A stretch of 64,000 nt of DNA from Phoebastria nigripes (GCA_035582835.1 JAYKAV010000422.1:434001-498000); one strand, 5' to 3'; counted from the stretch's first letter, positions 53,171-64,000 are shown. Notes: a model not told the origin generated them from the sequence alone. Numbers and translations are program-made.

Positions 53171-56100
53171 CTGATGCATAGCTTCTGTTTTTATCATCGT
53201 GTCCCGCGGTTACCACACATTAAATTTGCCCTTGAAAGACAATGCTTTGTCTTCAGTTGTATTCATGCTATTTTATTTAGTACATCTGGAAATCAGGCTC
53301 AACATCGCTATTATTTCCCCATCTCTTTCCACTGTCCTGTTCTAGGACATGGTGTTTTGTAACACAGTTTCTCCCCCAAGCGTCTGTCCCAGTCTGTGGT
53401 CTATATGTGACTGTACATAGATAGATAATGCAATTGGAGGACTATATAAATGCGGTTTTAACATTCCAAAGCTGAAATAATGTATTTGATAGTAGACAGA
53501 ATTTAAATAATTTTAATTTGATTTAAAAGCTGGAAAGAGAATAGCAATTTTGGTTGCTATTTTCTGAATGTACAGCAGATGGTGCTTAACAAATATGCTT
53601 TACAACCAATGTCTGAAAACAGCAAATCCTGGCAATTTGAATTTTAATCATGCTTCCTGGTCTTTTCTAATTGAAAAAACAGCAATTTGAATGGAAGGCC
53701 CCCAATAGGATTGACTTACTTCAATACACACAATGTGCACAATGTTTGAAGGATGGGGATACAACAACAGTTCTGCCAAAACAGCCTCTCGTGTGCTATA
53801 AGCAACTATACATTTGGAAAGGAGTTAGGCAATAGCAGGATTGTTTCTCTCTTGATTGTTGCCCTTTCCCTCCAGCCTCATCACGGTTTACTTAACTAAT
53901 GGGAAAGATCCAAGGTCCCAAGTACTACTTTCCACATGGACAAAAGAATATGAAGAAAATGATGTGATGAGACGTAGTCTGATGTTCCTGAACTCCCATT
54001 CATGTATGTGTCAGTGAAAGAAGGTTTTTTTCTGCTGGCACCAACAGATGAGCCTGTGCCGTGGCTGTGGGCAACCCTTTCCCAGCGTGGCTGGGACCCG
54101 TCTCAGGACCAAACCAGAACTTGCGTCACTGTTTCCCCTCTTGGTATCTTATTAGCAAGATAAGAAAGGTGCTGAGACTCCGAGGTGCTATTTACATTCT
54201 GCAGTGTCAAAACCTCAAGATTTATCTCTAATAAGGCAGCTGTCATTATACAGAAGCATAAGCTACCATGAGTGAAGGGAGTAATATGAAGGGGGGCAAT
54301 GAGTCAGAAAGCTAAAGAGAATTTACTGACATGCTTAATAAAGTTTTAACTAAGCTTTACTCTTTTTGAGACCTGTTTTTTTCCAAAAAGCACAATTTCT
54401 TTTTACATAAAAGTGCATTTTTTTTCATTACTGATAAAAGGGCTCACAGTGAACATCTTGGAAAGGGAAATTCCTCCTGCACAAACATTGATAAAGTACA
54501 AACAGCAGGAATACAAACATTTACACCAGTCTTCAGTAGTGGTGTATCAACCCCAACCTTGTTGGATTTCTTCTTAACCCTGAAGGGTACTTAGCTGCAG
54601 ACTGTAAGCTGTAGCAACGGCCNTGAAAAACCCATTGAAAAGACTTTTCAGGCCCACGTAATTGGCCTAAAATCTCTGGAGTGGCACTGATGTAAAAGAA
54701 CAGGGCATTTTTAGATGCTCTGCTTGCCTGCTAAATAGCCAGTCACNTCACAGTGCTGCCCCAATTTCTCTAATTTAGAGTCAAAACTTGATTCCCTATT
54801 AGAACTGAGACAATTGGCCATCTGTGGAATGGGATGGGGAACCCATACATCTTATGGGCAGCTGTGGGGGATGTAGTCCTCATCCTTGCCTGCAGCAGTT
54901 TTAAAGGCAAGCCAGCCTTTAAGTCAAGTTAATGCAGCTGCAGGCCTAGTGCCGGTGTTAAGACTCCTTTAAGAGCTTGAACACAAGAATTGGATGCTTT
55001 TCCACCACATCTGCATAGGGATGCACATGATGACCTGCCAGTTGGACTTGGATATAGAAGCCTCACATCTGCAGTAAATTTACTAGGATTCAAAACCAGA
55101 GTGATTTCAAATGCGGGCCTGATCAGATTAACTTTGAAAATACATGGTGCCATGAGATGTTATGAATCATACCTACTAGTCCAGATAGGGGAAAAAACCC
55201 ATCAGTTTTGCTGATTAAACCAAGCCACAGTCTGGGTTTTAGAGCAAAGGTGAGCGGTCCATTAATGCCTCAGAGCCCCTGAGACCTGAGTGGAAAAGCT
55301 GCCACCAATTCAGCAAAGAGGCTGAAGATCTACCAGCACCTTACATGTGCAAGCTGTGTGAAGAGGCCCTTGTTCCTAGCTCTGGAGCTGAAGAGGGAAT
55401 GAGAACGCATCTCTCCGGCATATGATGGCATGATTGTTTACGGGCAATGGGAAATGATGTGAATTTATCACGTGAGGTATAGCCAAACAGAAATGGCCAA
55501 ATTCTCTCTGAAACCATTATAACAACAGCCAATTAAAGGAGCCTCTGTTTAACGATCCTAAGAACATTTTGAGGAGTAAGCGATTACAGCCAAGATCGTT
55601 GGGAGCCTGTGCAACTGAGTGTCTATTTAACCACCATCTGCAGCTGTTGGCCCACCTTCTCCCTTTGTTTAAATTTCTATTCTCCACAGGCCGCTGCGAG
55701 CAGATCACAGNGCTGCTGAGGCAATAATCAATACCATTCTCATTTTAACTCGCTTGCCACTGAGAAAGCCAAGTTTAATCTCGAAGGTTTTTAAAACAAA
55801 CTTGGGCAACAGACTGTGTTGTTTAAGTTGCAACTTCATTACAATTAGAAAGCTGTAGGAAAAAGATTCATTGATATATTAATCTGTCACAAATGTATAG
55901 CATCTACTCCCCTTTCATCAGTCCCATTTTGCAGAGTACTGGGCAAATGCCAAAGCAGACTGCAAAAAAATCTTTTATGGGCTGCAGTAAGAAAGCATGA
56001 TTTACCCAGTCCTGAAAAGGGTGTGCTCTCGGTCATGAGTCAGATCAGCCCAAGTGTGTGCACACATGTGTGTTGCACGTGTGCATGCAGGTGTGATGGG

Positions 56101-59100
56101 GGGAAGGCACAGAAGAAGTAGGATTGCTATGACTGTATCATACAATGCAGAATGCATTGTCCGTTTTAATGGTGATTGCATTTGGGAGTCCTTTCCTCCC
56201 AAAATCAGAATATCCCTTTCTGGTATGGAGAATGACAGTGCTTCCCTACCTTGAGTCTTCCCAAGGAAATCAGGAGAGCGTCACACCTTGAGCCAAAGTC
56301 CTCCTGCCTACTTCTGTCCCTACCACAGTCAGTAATGTCTTACTGCAAGCTGAACAGAAATGTAGATCTGGCCCTCCACAGACCTGCTTCAAGGGATGGT
56401 TAAGACTGAAATAACATTAAAAGAAACACTGAGCAAATCCCTGATGAAGCTGAAAGGAGCAAATTTTACTGCTGTATCTACCAGTACCTGATCAGAACTT
56501 GTGCTCTAAAATTTCATATTTAGGAAATTTCAAAGCTGCCATCCATTTAAAGGATGGGCTTTAAAGGGAGGTGTATTCAGTGCCACAGTTTCCAGTGAAA
56601 AAAAAGAAAAACTGAAAATTAAACCAAGCTAGGTTGCAGCGTCACTTCTAGTCTAAAACTTGTCCCCTTAGCCAGGGAAAGGTATGTTCAGACACTGTGA
56701 GAGGGGAAACTGCTCGGCTGCAGNTGAAATTTAGAACGGAGGTATAAAAGGAGTTTTGTTATTTAGAAGGTAGGTCTCTATTATGCTTGCCTAAATATAG
56801 CTAGATTTCACAAGTTTACCCTATTTTCTCAAAAGTGAAAATGGTAGCTTGGAGGTGGGTACAGTAAAGGTGTCCCCAGGAGCAGAAGGTATTGTGCTAT
56901 ATCATTTAAAGACTTAAGAGTTGCTGTTTCTTATCTTTGGGTTTAACTCTACCACTGTGAACTGCACCAATCAAACTGAAAGCAAGCGANTTACATCAGT
57001 GAAGTTAAGCAAGTGTAAGCTCCAGCTGGCTTGGAGACGTAATATAAAAATAAATTCTCACATCTACTACTTTGAACACTGCACTGGCTCTTGAGGTGTC
57101 CTGTGAGGCTGTGGGTGATTGCCATTCAACCTACGTCCAAGCACGGCTCTCACTGACACTAACAGGTATGCCACGTACTTCTTATTCAGAGAAAACAGAA
57201 AGGCAATTACACATCTTTGTTTAATGTCAATTGGATCAACAGAAATCACCGTCCCAAGGCATGGAGCGGCATGATTAAGGTCTGAGCAAGAACTCTGTGG
57301 TGGGTCCTTGCAAACTGGCAGCAAGGACAGGGGCTGGGGCACTGGTTTCATTGCGGTTGTCTGTGACAGGAATCCAAAAGTGAGTGAACAGCAAGCAAAG
57401 GCAGTGTAAGAGTGAGACTGAAGAGGGGTAAGAAAAGCTTGTGGTGCTCAAGGACTTCTTGGAAGACTTTATCCACGCTGAATTGTGTTTAAAAAAACTA
57501 CTTTCTGCTGTCTTTGTGTGTAAACAGGACTACAGTATCGAAAACAGTAACTCCTTACTCCAGCCAGACAAACGTGACCTACACAACCAATTCCTAAGAA
57601 GCAAAGCCTCTTGTTGTGGCTAACTGCTTAAGAATTAATACTTAAAATTTAAAAAGCAGGTGTTTAGACTAGATGCTTAGTAGATAAGTTCGCATAATCT
57701 ATTTATAGCATAGCTCCAGTGAAATACTGGAAACCCTATCAGCCTGTATCAGCTGACATAGTCCTTCAGCTCCTTTCATTATTGACCAGCAAACCATCTA
57801 GGGCCCTGTCTACATCTCATAAATGCACCTGACCTGTCAAACAATGCTCTTCTCCCTGCAAGGGGGACATTATGATCAGGAATCATTAGAAGAACAACAG
57901 TTTCAGAGCTCTGATTTTCCATGTGTCTCCTGCAACCCTCCGAAGCACAGGGTTTCCTTTCACAGACCCTAACCCATCACCTTCTTTTGCACGGTCTCTC
58001 ATCAACTCCCACTGCTGTGCCTTTGTGTTTTGGGTTTACTGGCTGTGACTCAGTTTGAGAGGAGGAAGATGAAGACTAGCTAGCTAGCTAGCTCACAGTT
58101 CTGCCTCAGATCAGTGCTATGGTAGTGTCCACTGTGAGGTAGACATGAAGGCTTTGTATCAGTACTTTCTGAAAAGACTACGAAGAAACTTTTCCAGACC
58201 CTTCCTTCGTGATTATCTATCAGCAGGGCAATCAACAGGATGAAAACGAAAGTCTTTAAAATCACTTTTCAAAAAGAAAAGGCCTCCAGTTTTTNGAAAA
58301 ATCAGAGTTATTAGTCAAATAATCTATCTGCATAAATCAGTATTACTTCTGTAAGGCAGTATTGACTAGTCTTGAAGCAGTATTGACTACTCCTGACATT
58401 TCCTAGTTTAAGGAGCAGCATTCCATTTGGATGGAAAGCAGATACGAATTTGTCTTTAAAGTAGCCCAAACAACTGAGCCAGATCTGGACACTGGTCTGA
58501 TGAGAACTTAATGGAAAAATCCAGCTTATACTTCTGTGGGACTGATTCCATACAGTTTCTGTACGCTCTGAATCAGTATCAGGAAGTTTAGATCCAGCTC
58601 CAAAGCCACTCTCTTAACGCATACCATTTGCTTTTTAATACCCTGCTGCTATACCATGGACAAGCAAAGCACAAACCTCAGGTTCTTCTTAAAGCTGAGC
58701 TCTTTATTAAAAATATTAATTTATTAGCCATAAAAAATATATTCTACAGCAAGTTCGTTCTTTCTTGTATTGCAGTACTTCCCAGCAGCCACACTCAGCT
58801 ATTTTAACTCCTGAGCCTGTTCCAGATTGCCTAGAAAGTCTAGTTCTAGATGGTCTAGAAAATCAGCCCCTACTGAAAGAAGGGACAAAAGGCTTTCACA
58901 ATTCGGGGTAAATCCATGAGAAGAGATTTCTGAAGTTTATTACAAGCAATGACTAAAAACTAAGACAACGCTGAATGTTCATCTCCACAGTGGAATGAAT
59001 AATGATTATGTTATCAGAGTGATGTGAAATACTGACTACAAACACCTTATAAATGTATTTCCTCCTGTAATTGTATGGGCCAGTTTAACTGAAACTCTAC

Positions 59101-59700
59101 ACAGCAGCTACATTTTTTGTAAGAATTTGCAACCACACTCTATGGAACTTTTAATGAATTACCTCTACTAGCAGGAAATAAACGAGAACAATTTTTAGTT
59201 GGACTGTAAAACACCAACAGTACATTTCTAAAAAGCTATATACAATTGTTTATAGCATTTAAAACAAAAATAAAAGGTTTTTTGCTTATTTTGAAGACAA
59301 GTGACAACTTTGCAAATTACTCTTTGCAAATTGTTATTAGCTGTAAACAAGTCTCATAGAATTTCATACCCATGCATTTAGTTGTACATAAAGTTTGACT
59401 AGAATAGGGTAAAAGTGCATTTTTAGAACACAGTTCCTCCATGAGTTTGGTTTTAAGGATTCCTCTACTCATAAGAAGACAGAAAAACCAACAGAAATAA
59501 AATTTTAGATGGGTAACTTTGAAGACTGTATCTATGCAAACTGCCTTTATTAACTGTAAACGACCAGAGGTTTTGCTCTGAATACTAAAAGGCAATTTAA
59601 ATTCTTCNTAAACCAATTAGTTCTCAACAAGCGGTAGCAGTCAAGGGGGAAAAATTGTAATACCTACTAACAGATTAAGGCCTAACTCTTGTGGGTTTTT
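53171..59700. other. Intergenic DNA without a supported gene
   Basis: It is mostly AT-rich with single ambiguous bases at 54623, 54747, 55711, 56724, 56990, 58296 and 59608. It contains a short (CTAG)n palindrome (58076) and a 21-base near-duplication (58356-58397). Segments near 54505-54530 and 56955-57030 faintly recall old amniote repeats ('ttacaccagt', 'ttacatcagtgaagttaagcaagtgtaa'). No exon, RNA gene or intact mobile element is seen. Confidence 0.65.
58076..58093. repeat. (CTAG)n palindromic microsatellite
   Basis: Four and a half CTAG units in a row, which make a self-complementary 16-18 base palindrome. Confidence 0.92.
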
Positions 59701-59727
59701 TTTTTTTGTGAATGTCTTCATTCACAA
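59696..59727. repeat. T run followed by a perfect 9-bp hairpin
   Basis: A 12-base T run (59696-59707) overlaps the arm TTGTGAATG (59706-59714). That arm is the exact reverse complement of CATTCACAA (59719-59727), with loop TCTT. Read on the minus strand it is a small hairpin followed by a poly(A) run. It lies on the downstream (3') side of the minus-strand CpG-island ORF. Confidence 0.7.
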
Positions 59728-59848
59728 GAGATGAATACATAAAAGGATTTTGCTTTGAAGGTAGAAAGCTGAGGGAATCTATTTTGAAGTTCGTATCCTC
59801 AGCTGTACATCAAGCGTGTAAGTTTTTTTTGAGGACTGTTGGGCAAAG

Positions 59849-60029
59849 ATGACCACGTCTGAAGAAGCAGCAGCAGCTCTCAGTCCGCCGAGCATTTCAC
59901 TTCGGGATTTCCTCCAGCAGATGAAGGGATGCTACACGCAGCACGCGAAGTTTGCTGAAGGGATGCTGGATGCTACCGGCAGCAGCAGCACAGCAAGTCA
60001 GCAACGCCCTCCTCCTCCGTGCGCTCAAG
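59849..60029 (+). CDS. Unrecognised + strand ORF, possible first coding exon
   Basis: An ATG in acceptable context (gcaaagATGa) opens a frame that starts MTTSEEAAAALSPPSISL and continues through an LRDFLQQMKGCYTQHAKFAEGMLDA-like helical stretch (given here in part only) into a Ser- and Pro-rich end. The composition is balanced and looks more protein-like than the GC-driven frames next to it. A possible splice donor, CTCAAG|gtgtag, would end an exon at 60029 in phase 1. Without splicing the frame runs on to a stop at 60131-60133. I do not recognise the protein. It lies at the edge of the CpG island, and antisense to sequence downstream of the minus-strand ORF. It could instead be part of that gene's 3' UTR read on the wrong strand. 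Confidence 0.3.
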
Positions 60030-60215
60030 GTGTAGCGGTTGTCAGCGGAGACGCCTGTCGTGGACTGGGGCGTTTGCATCCCCGCGATCCCAGGCGAGGT
60101 GTGCGCGTCTCCCCCCTTAGATGTAACCGGTGATGGCGCCCAGCCGCGTGCCAGGGGCATGGCGTTCCCTCCGCGGCGGTGCGAGGCCCGGGCCCGCCTC
60201 AGGGCGGGCGCCCGC

Positions 60216-60632
60216 TCAGCGGGAGTGCTGCCGGGCGAAGGCGCGCTTCTTGTAGGTGGCGCAGAGCAGCAGGATGGCGCGCAGCATCTGCCGGCACATG
60301 GCGGCGGCCAGGCGGGCCTGGGCCTGCGCCTCTCGCAGCCCGCCGGGCCGCCGCTACCGCGGCCCCACCACCCGGCAGAAGGCCGAGTGCTCCGACACCC
60401 GCAGGGAGCCGCTCCAGCGCGGCGGCTGCACCGTCACCAGCCGCCCGAAGACGGCGTCGAGGCCGCGCTGCCTGACGGCCTCCGGGCGGCTCAGTGCTGC
60501 CGCCGCCAGCTGGGAGCTGCCGCCGCGGAAGGGGTGGGCGGAGGCGGCGGGCGGCGGCGCCGCGCCCCGCAGCCACCACAGCGACTCGTCGAGGGGCGAG
60601 CGGGGCGCCCACAGCTGGTAACCGTCCGCCAT
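60216..60632 (-). CDS. Unrecognised CpG-island ORF, interrupted by an in-frame TAG
   Basis: On the minus strand an ATG at 60632-60630 sits in the perfect Kozak sequence GCCGCCATGG. The frame reads [20 protein letters not shown] and runs 92 codons to TAG at 60356-60354. Beyond the TAG the same frame stays open for 45 more codons to TGA at 60218-60216, and it still looks like protein: a charged/alanine helix ([17 protein letters not shown]), a short hydrophobic stretch ([12 protein letters not shown]) and a basic tail ([11 protein letters not shown]). The whole would be 138 codons in one exon. One base change, for example TAG from TAC (Tyr), would explain the break. It may be a base-call error, a truncated short protein, or a decaying gene. 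I do not recognise the family and claim no function. AATAAA on this strand is at 59551-59546. Confidence 0.45.
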
Positions 60633-60675
60633 GGCGGCTGGCCGCGGCGCGGGACGGGGCATCTTTCCACCTTGG

Positions 60676-60688
60676 GGTGCCGGGCAAC
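60676..60688. promoter_or_regulatory. X-box-like (RFX) motif
   Basis: GGTGCC, one spacer base, then GGCAAC. This matches the RFX X-box pattern GTNRCC-N(0-3)-RGYAAC except for position 2 of the first half. It lies about 44 bases upstream of the minus-strand ATG. RFX sites near start sites are common in ciliary genes, but one imperfect site is weak evidence. Confidence 0.25.
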
Positions 60689-62807
60689 GAGCCTTCACGC
60701 CGCCCGCGGGGCGGGGGCCGGGGCTGAGGCCGGGGCCGGGGCGGTCGGGGCCTGCCCGCCGGGCCGCGGCCGTTGGGGGACTGCTGGTTGAGCCGGGGAG
60801 GCGGCGGCGGCGGTGGCGGCCTCCCCTCGCCTCAGCGGGCGGCGGCGTGGGCAGGGTGCGTGGGGGGCTCTGGGGCAGCAGCCGGCGAGGCCGAGGGAAA
60901 CATTCACCCAGAGAAACAACGGGGGCTGGTTTTGCCGGTGTCTCCGTACAAAGCGGTTTGTGTTTCCACTGTCTCTTCGTACAGAACTGCTTCCTCCTGC
61001 TGTGCTAACGCTTTTCTTTTTTCTCCCCACCTGTCCTCAGAGCTAAAATTCATCATCTTCTCTCTTGATTATTGCAGTCTGCTTTGCTGCGATCTCCATC
61101 AGGGCGTGCAAAATAATTACCGGGCTCATCTTCACCTGCTGGTCTGAAAATCCAAGCGGTTTCTCCCAGCTTGCTTAGGATTCCTCTGTCGCGTCAAGCT
61201 CAACCGTTTTTATTTGAGGGCCCTGCCAAGAAATTAACAAAGCCTCCTTTACCCAGCTTTTCAGCTGGAGTGAATATTTTAAAAATTCTGATTATGTTGA
61301 ATAAAACGCAGTCTTCTCTCTTGGTTGATAGGATTTTATTTCCCCATGTATTCAGAGGCCTNGCAGTCTGCTTTTCCAGCTGTCTCTGCGGGTTTCTGCT
61401 GCTGGTAAGGTTTGAAATTTGGAGCTTGAGCGGACACTTCACAGGGGAGAAGACTGAGCCTCTTTCTAGACTGGCAATATACTTGCAATTTTAGTTTTGG
61501 AGTGTTTTGACCAGCAGTTGTAAATCTACCAGCTACAGCACATGTTCATTTTCTTTCAGCTTGGGGTCACTGTGAATATATATTGCGATGCAAGTTGCTG
61601 AATGTTCTTCTTAAGGCGGAAAAGAAAAGGTTGTGTTATACAAATGGACAAATTTTGCGTAAGTGCTTCCGTAGAGGTGGAGGGATGTTACTGCATTTCA
61701 GCGTGACTGATTTTATTTTCAGTCAAAAGCCTCCAGCAGGGTGGGCTGCTATAAACAGCAAAATGGCTGAAGTAAAAGGAAAAAACGGTTTCCAGAATGA
61801 AATGGTTACCATGTATGCATTTATTTTTATGTATTTATTTTGGCAAATGCATGTGCATAAAGATAGTGTCAAGGGACTTTGTTAGGGATGGCTTCCCTAA
61901 ACCATGTTCCAGTAATGATTTCTTACCGCCTTGCTACACAGTTTTTTCTTCAGCTGTAATGATGCTTGCCGCAAAGTCTCCTACAAAGCTAGCTTAGGTT
62001 TTCTCTAGTTTAGCAGCACAATGACCCTCCCCACCAGTGGAGAAAAGTGCTGTCACAGAAACTATAGCCTTAAGTGGCAAATAAGCTCATGAAGAATAAC
62101 TAAAAGAACTTGTCAGTGGTAACTAGCTAAACTTTGCTGTAGTCACTTAGCTTGGTCTTTCAAGTCTTGGCTGACTTGCTAACTGTTGTAAACAAAACAT
62201 TCCTTATAAATTGTTCCTGTTTGATATAAAGCTGTTAGAATATGTACAGTTGGTGTGTACATATGTAGTACACAGGAAAAACATAACAAGTGTTCCCTAG
62301 AAATACTAGAGCACCTAAATATTAAACTACTCGTCACTGTCACAAGAATACAAGAAATTCACAATCTGGAATTACGGTTTATTTTATTTGCGATCAGTGA
62401 AGAAGGACCCAATACGGCCTATTTAACTTAGTGCAGAATAAATTTTCATTTTGGATTAATTTCTCTGGGAAGAGTTTTTTTTAATTCTCTCTAGCATCTG
62501 TGATTTGCATTAATGTATGCAAAGAATTGTAACAGGATACTCTTTCCAAAAGCAGATCTCTTCAAAATNAATTGCTCCATTTTGATAAAGGGGATTATCT
62601 TTTGTTTTAAAAAAAATCCCTAAATATGAAACTTTTTTTTAATCCACAGTAGTCTAGCTTTTACAGCAAAATGCACAAAGCATTTAGAAATAGCAGTTTA
62701 AAGGGTTTAATTTTGCCTGTTATTAAACTGGATAATTCCTTTACAATATATGCATATATGCTGGTTACACTGGAGTGTCTCCATCCAGTACTAAAAGTAT
62801 AAGTGAG

Positions 62808-62847
62808 TGTGTATATATATGTATGTGTGTATGCATATATATACACA
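62808..62847. repeat. TA/TG-rich perfect inverted repeat
   Basis: A 14-bp arm at 62808-62821 (ending GTGTATATATATG) is exactly complementary to 62834-62847 (CATATATATACACA), around a 12-base loop. It lies within a short TG/TA microsatellite-like region. Confidence 0.8.
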
Positions 62848-62956
62848 TATGTATTTTCTACCTATTCTGTGTAGGTGGCAGATCATGATATTCTTTCCTT
62901 TAGTGAATCAGGTTTTCAGTCCTGAGTTTACTACTCAGCCCTTTTATTTAGGACAA

Positions 62957-63005
62957 TTTCCTGCTGATTTCACTAAGAGTTTTGCTCAGTTACAGTCTGA
63001 ATAGG
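62957..63005. repeat. Ancient amniote repeat fragment
   Basis: The order 'tcctgctgatttcactaagagttttgctcagttacagtctgaatagga' parallels the common sauropsid motif 'cccactgacttcaatgggagttttgcctgagtaaggactgcaggat'. It is degraded, and the family is not assigned. Confidence 0.45.
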
Positions 63006-63231
63006 AAATTAATGGTGTCTTCACATTTTGGTGCAGAGTTAATTCTGAGTGACTGTGATTTGTTTCTTGTGGGCTTCAGAGACCTGGATACCCACACATT
63101 GTCTCACAGTTCTTGATATCCAGCAGTCTTTTTGTCCTGTTTGTTGGGAAACTGTTCCAGGTCATCTTTTTTCAGATTTCAGCATATAGTCAGATTGTAC
63201 CTCGCTGTGAATTCCTGGTTCATGAAGAATT

Positions 63232-63247
63232 AAAAAAAAAAAAAAAA
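63232..63247. repeat. Poly(A) run
   Basis: About fifteen consecutive A bases with no recognisable retroposed body upstream. Confidence 0.9.
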
Positions 63248-63789
63248 TTCAAAGACCCGATGGAGACTGTGCCCTGCGTCTGTTTTGTCTTTTAGTTATT
63301 TTTTTCAGTCTTAACTGCATAGGTGTCTTTAAAAGGNCAGAAGAATGGCCATTTGGAAAGGTAAAAAGCTATATTTAAGGCTGTATCACTTTTCTTTACA
63401 GCTTTCTGATTGTTTAGTTTGTTTTCTGTGACTGAAGGCCTCAAATTCATCTTAGCACTTCCCACACTTAGCTTCATGAAAGAGTCCCATGGCCTGTAAT
63501 TAATGAGATCTGCTATAAATGTCACCACTTTGCTCGTGAAACAGTTCTATTTTTAGTTGATTCTTGACATTCAGACTTGTTAGCATGCTAACGTGTGTTT
63601 TACAACATTTCACTAACTTAGCATCTCGACTGTGCAGGCTAAATGGCAAACACCTTTTCATAGCTTGGACAAATGCGGTTTAAAAAAGATTATCAATGGA
63701 CTATCACATTTTCTTTGTTATTAGGTTGCTAGGGCTTTTCTAGTCACTTTGATTGGAAGTTTAAATATATCCCTCTTCTGGTGTCGCAG

Positions 63790-63871
63790 TTGCTGGAACT
63801 CCATGACAGCGATCAGACCAATTCTTCTCTCCGGTTTCGGACATGGGCACAGCAGTGCCTTCCTGTTGCAG
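63790..63871 (+). CDS. Possible coding exon of an unrecognised + strand gene
   Basis: An 82-base open segment lies between a plausible acceptor (ccctcttctggtgtcgcag) and a strong donor (TTGCAG|gtgagag). In the frame in phase with the acceptor it reads LLELHDSDQTNSSLRFRTWA and then QQCLPVA, a balanced composition without low complexity. A second frame is also open. I cannot assign a family. It does not join in frame to the ORF at 59849 through the donor at 60029, so any link would need another exon or a non-coding first exon. NPSR1, the mammalian neighbour in this direction, does not match. Confidence 0.33.
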
Positions 63872-64000
63872 GTGAGAGGTGCAGCTGCCCCTGTAGCCTC
63901 TGGAGAGAGAGAACCACACCAGAACTAAAAAGTCCAGTTTTCAAAACCATCGCTTTTCTTGTTCCTAGCTCAACATATGCGGTACCTGTATAACAGAATT
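63872..64000. other. Sequence after the candidate exon
   Basis: It begins with gtgagaggtg. If the exon is real this is the start of its next intron. Nothing else is seen before the window ends. Confidence 0.4.

Larger units (their letters stand above)
60020..60900. promoter_or_regulatory. CpG island, probable promoter region
   Basis: About 880 bases of very high GC content with CpG dinucleotides throughout, in a window that is otherwise AT-rich and CpG-poor. It includes GC boxes such as GGGGCGGGGG at 60708-60717 and a second GGGGCGG at 60738-60744. This marks the 5' end of at least one gene. The minus-strand ORF starting at 60632 has the best start context. A + strand transcript starting here is also possible, giving a bidirectional promoter. 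The 250-codon + frame across the island is rich in Ala, Arg and Gly and is attributed to composition. Confidence 0.85.
60901..63789. other. Sequence beyond the CpG island, possible + strand intron
   Basis: AT content rises again. Open frames at 61171-61494 and 61583-61885 have no domain and look like chance. It contains an old-repeat fragment (62957-63005), a TA/TG palindrome (62808-62847) and an A run (63232-63247). If the exon at 63790 is real and transcribed from the CpG island, this would be intron. Otherwise it is intergenic. Confidence 0.5.

Noticed and set aside
60199..60687. 162-codon minus-strand open frame in the CpG island
   Set aside because: Shadow of the Kozak-started frame in another register, with low-complexity Ala/Arg/Pro composition.
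60039..60791. 250-codon + strand open frame across the CpG island
   Set aside because: Dominated by Ala, Arg, Gly and Pro, as expected from GC-rich sequence in any frame; no domain, and it runs antisense to the better-supported minus ORF.
59849..63871. Joining the ORF at 59849 directly to the exon-like segment at 63790
   Set aside because: Using the donor at 60029 the phases do not match: the joined frame meets a stop within a few codons.

Overview
The window is vertebrate nuclear DNA, most likely from a bird or another sauropsid. It is AT-rich, with large introns, few interspersed repeats, and about twenty isolated N calls. The only gene I can name with confidence is BMPER (BMP-binding endothelial regulator, the vertebrate crossveinless-2). 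Its last three coding exons lie on the + strand at 978-1314, 38357-38487 and 44725-44906. Their frames join without a break and encode about 215 C-terminal residues: the end of the von Willebrand D domain, the C8 cysteine region and the TIL-like domain up to the stop codon.

Layout. Bases 1-977 are the end of an upstream BMPER intron. A 37 kb intron (1315-38356) and a 6.2 kb intron (38488-44724) separate the three exons. A short 3' UTR ends near an AATAAA at 45307, with a possible distal signal at 46634. From there to about 59.8 kb the DNA is intergenic. It holds old SINE-like (MIR/CORE-SINE) remnants, simple repeats and AT-rich blocks dense in homeodomain-type TAAT motifs. No tRNA, rRNA, CRISPR array, intact transposon or retroviral coding region was seen.

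The second locus is a strong CpG island at about 60.0-60.9 kb. On the minus strand it holds an unrecognised reading frame (60632 down to 60216) that starts in a perfect Kozak context. It would encode about 138 codons but is broken by one in-frame TAG at codon 93, after which the frame continues in coding-like fashion. On the + strand a second unrecognised ORF starts at 59849 and lies antisense to the 3' side of that gene. A possible + strand exon with good splice sites lies at 63790-63871. These suggest a small CpG-island gene, possibly with a divergent + strand partner, beyond BMPER. In mammals the next gene in this direction is NPSR1, but I see no NPSR1 exon here.

No bacterial-type system, defence island or operon is present. 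The points most worth checking are the interrupted CpG-island ORF, its antisense and divergent neighbours, and the candidate conserved non-coding blocks around BMPER.
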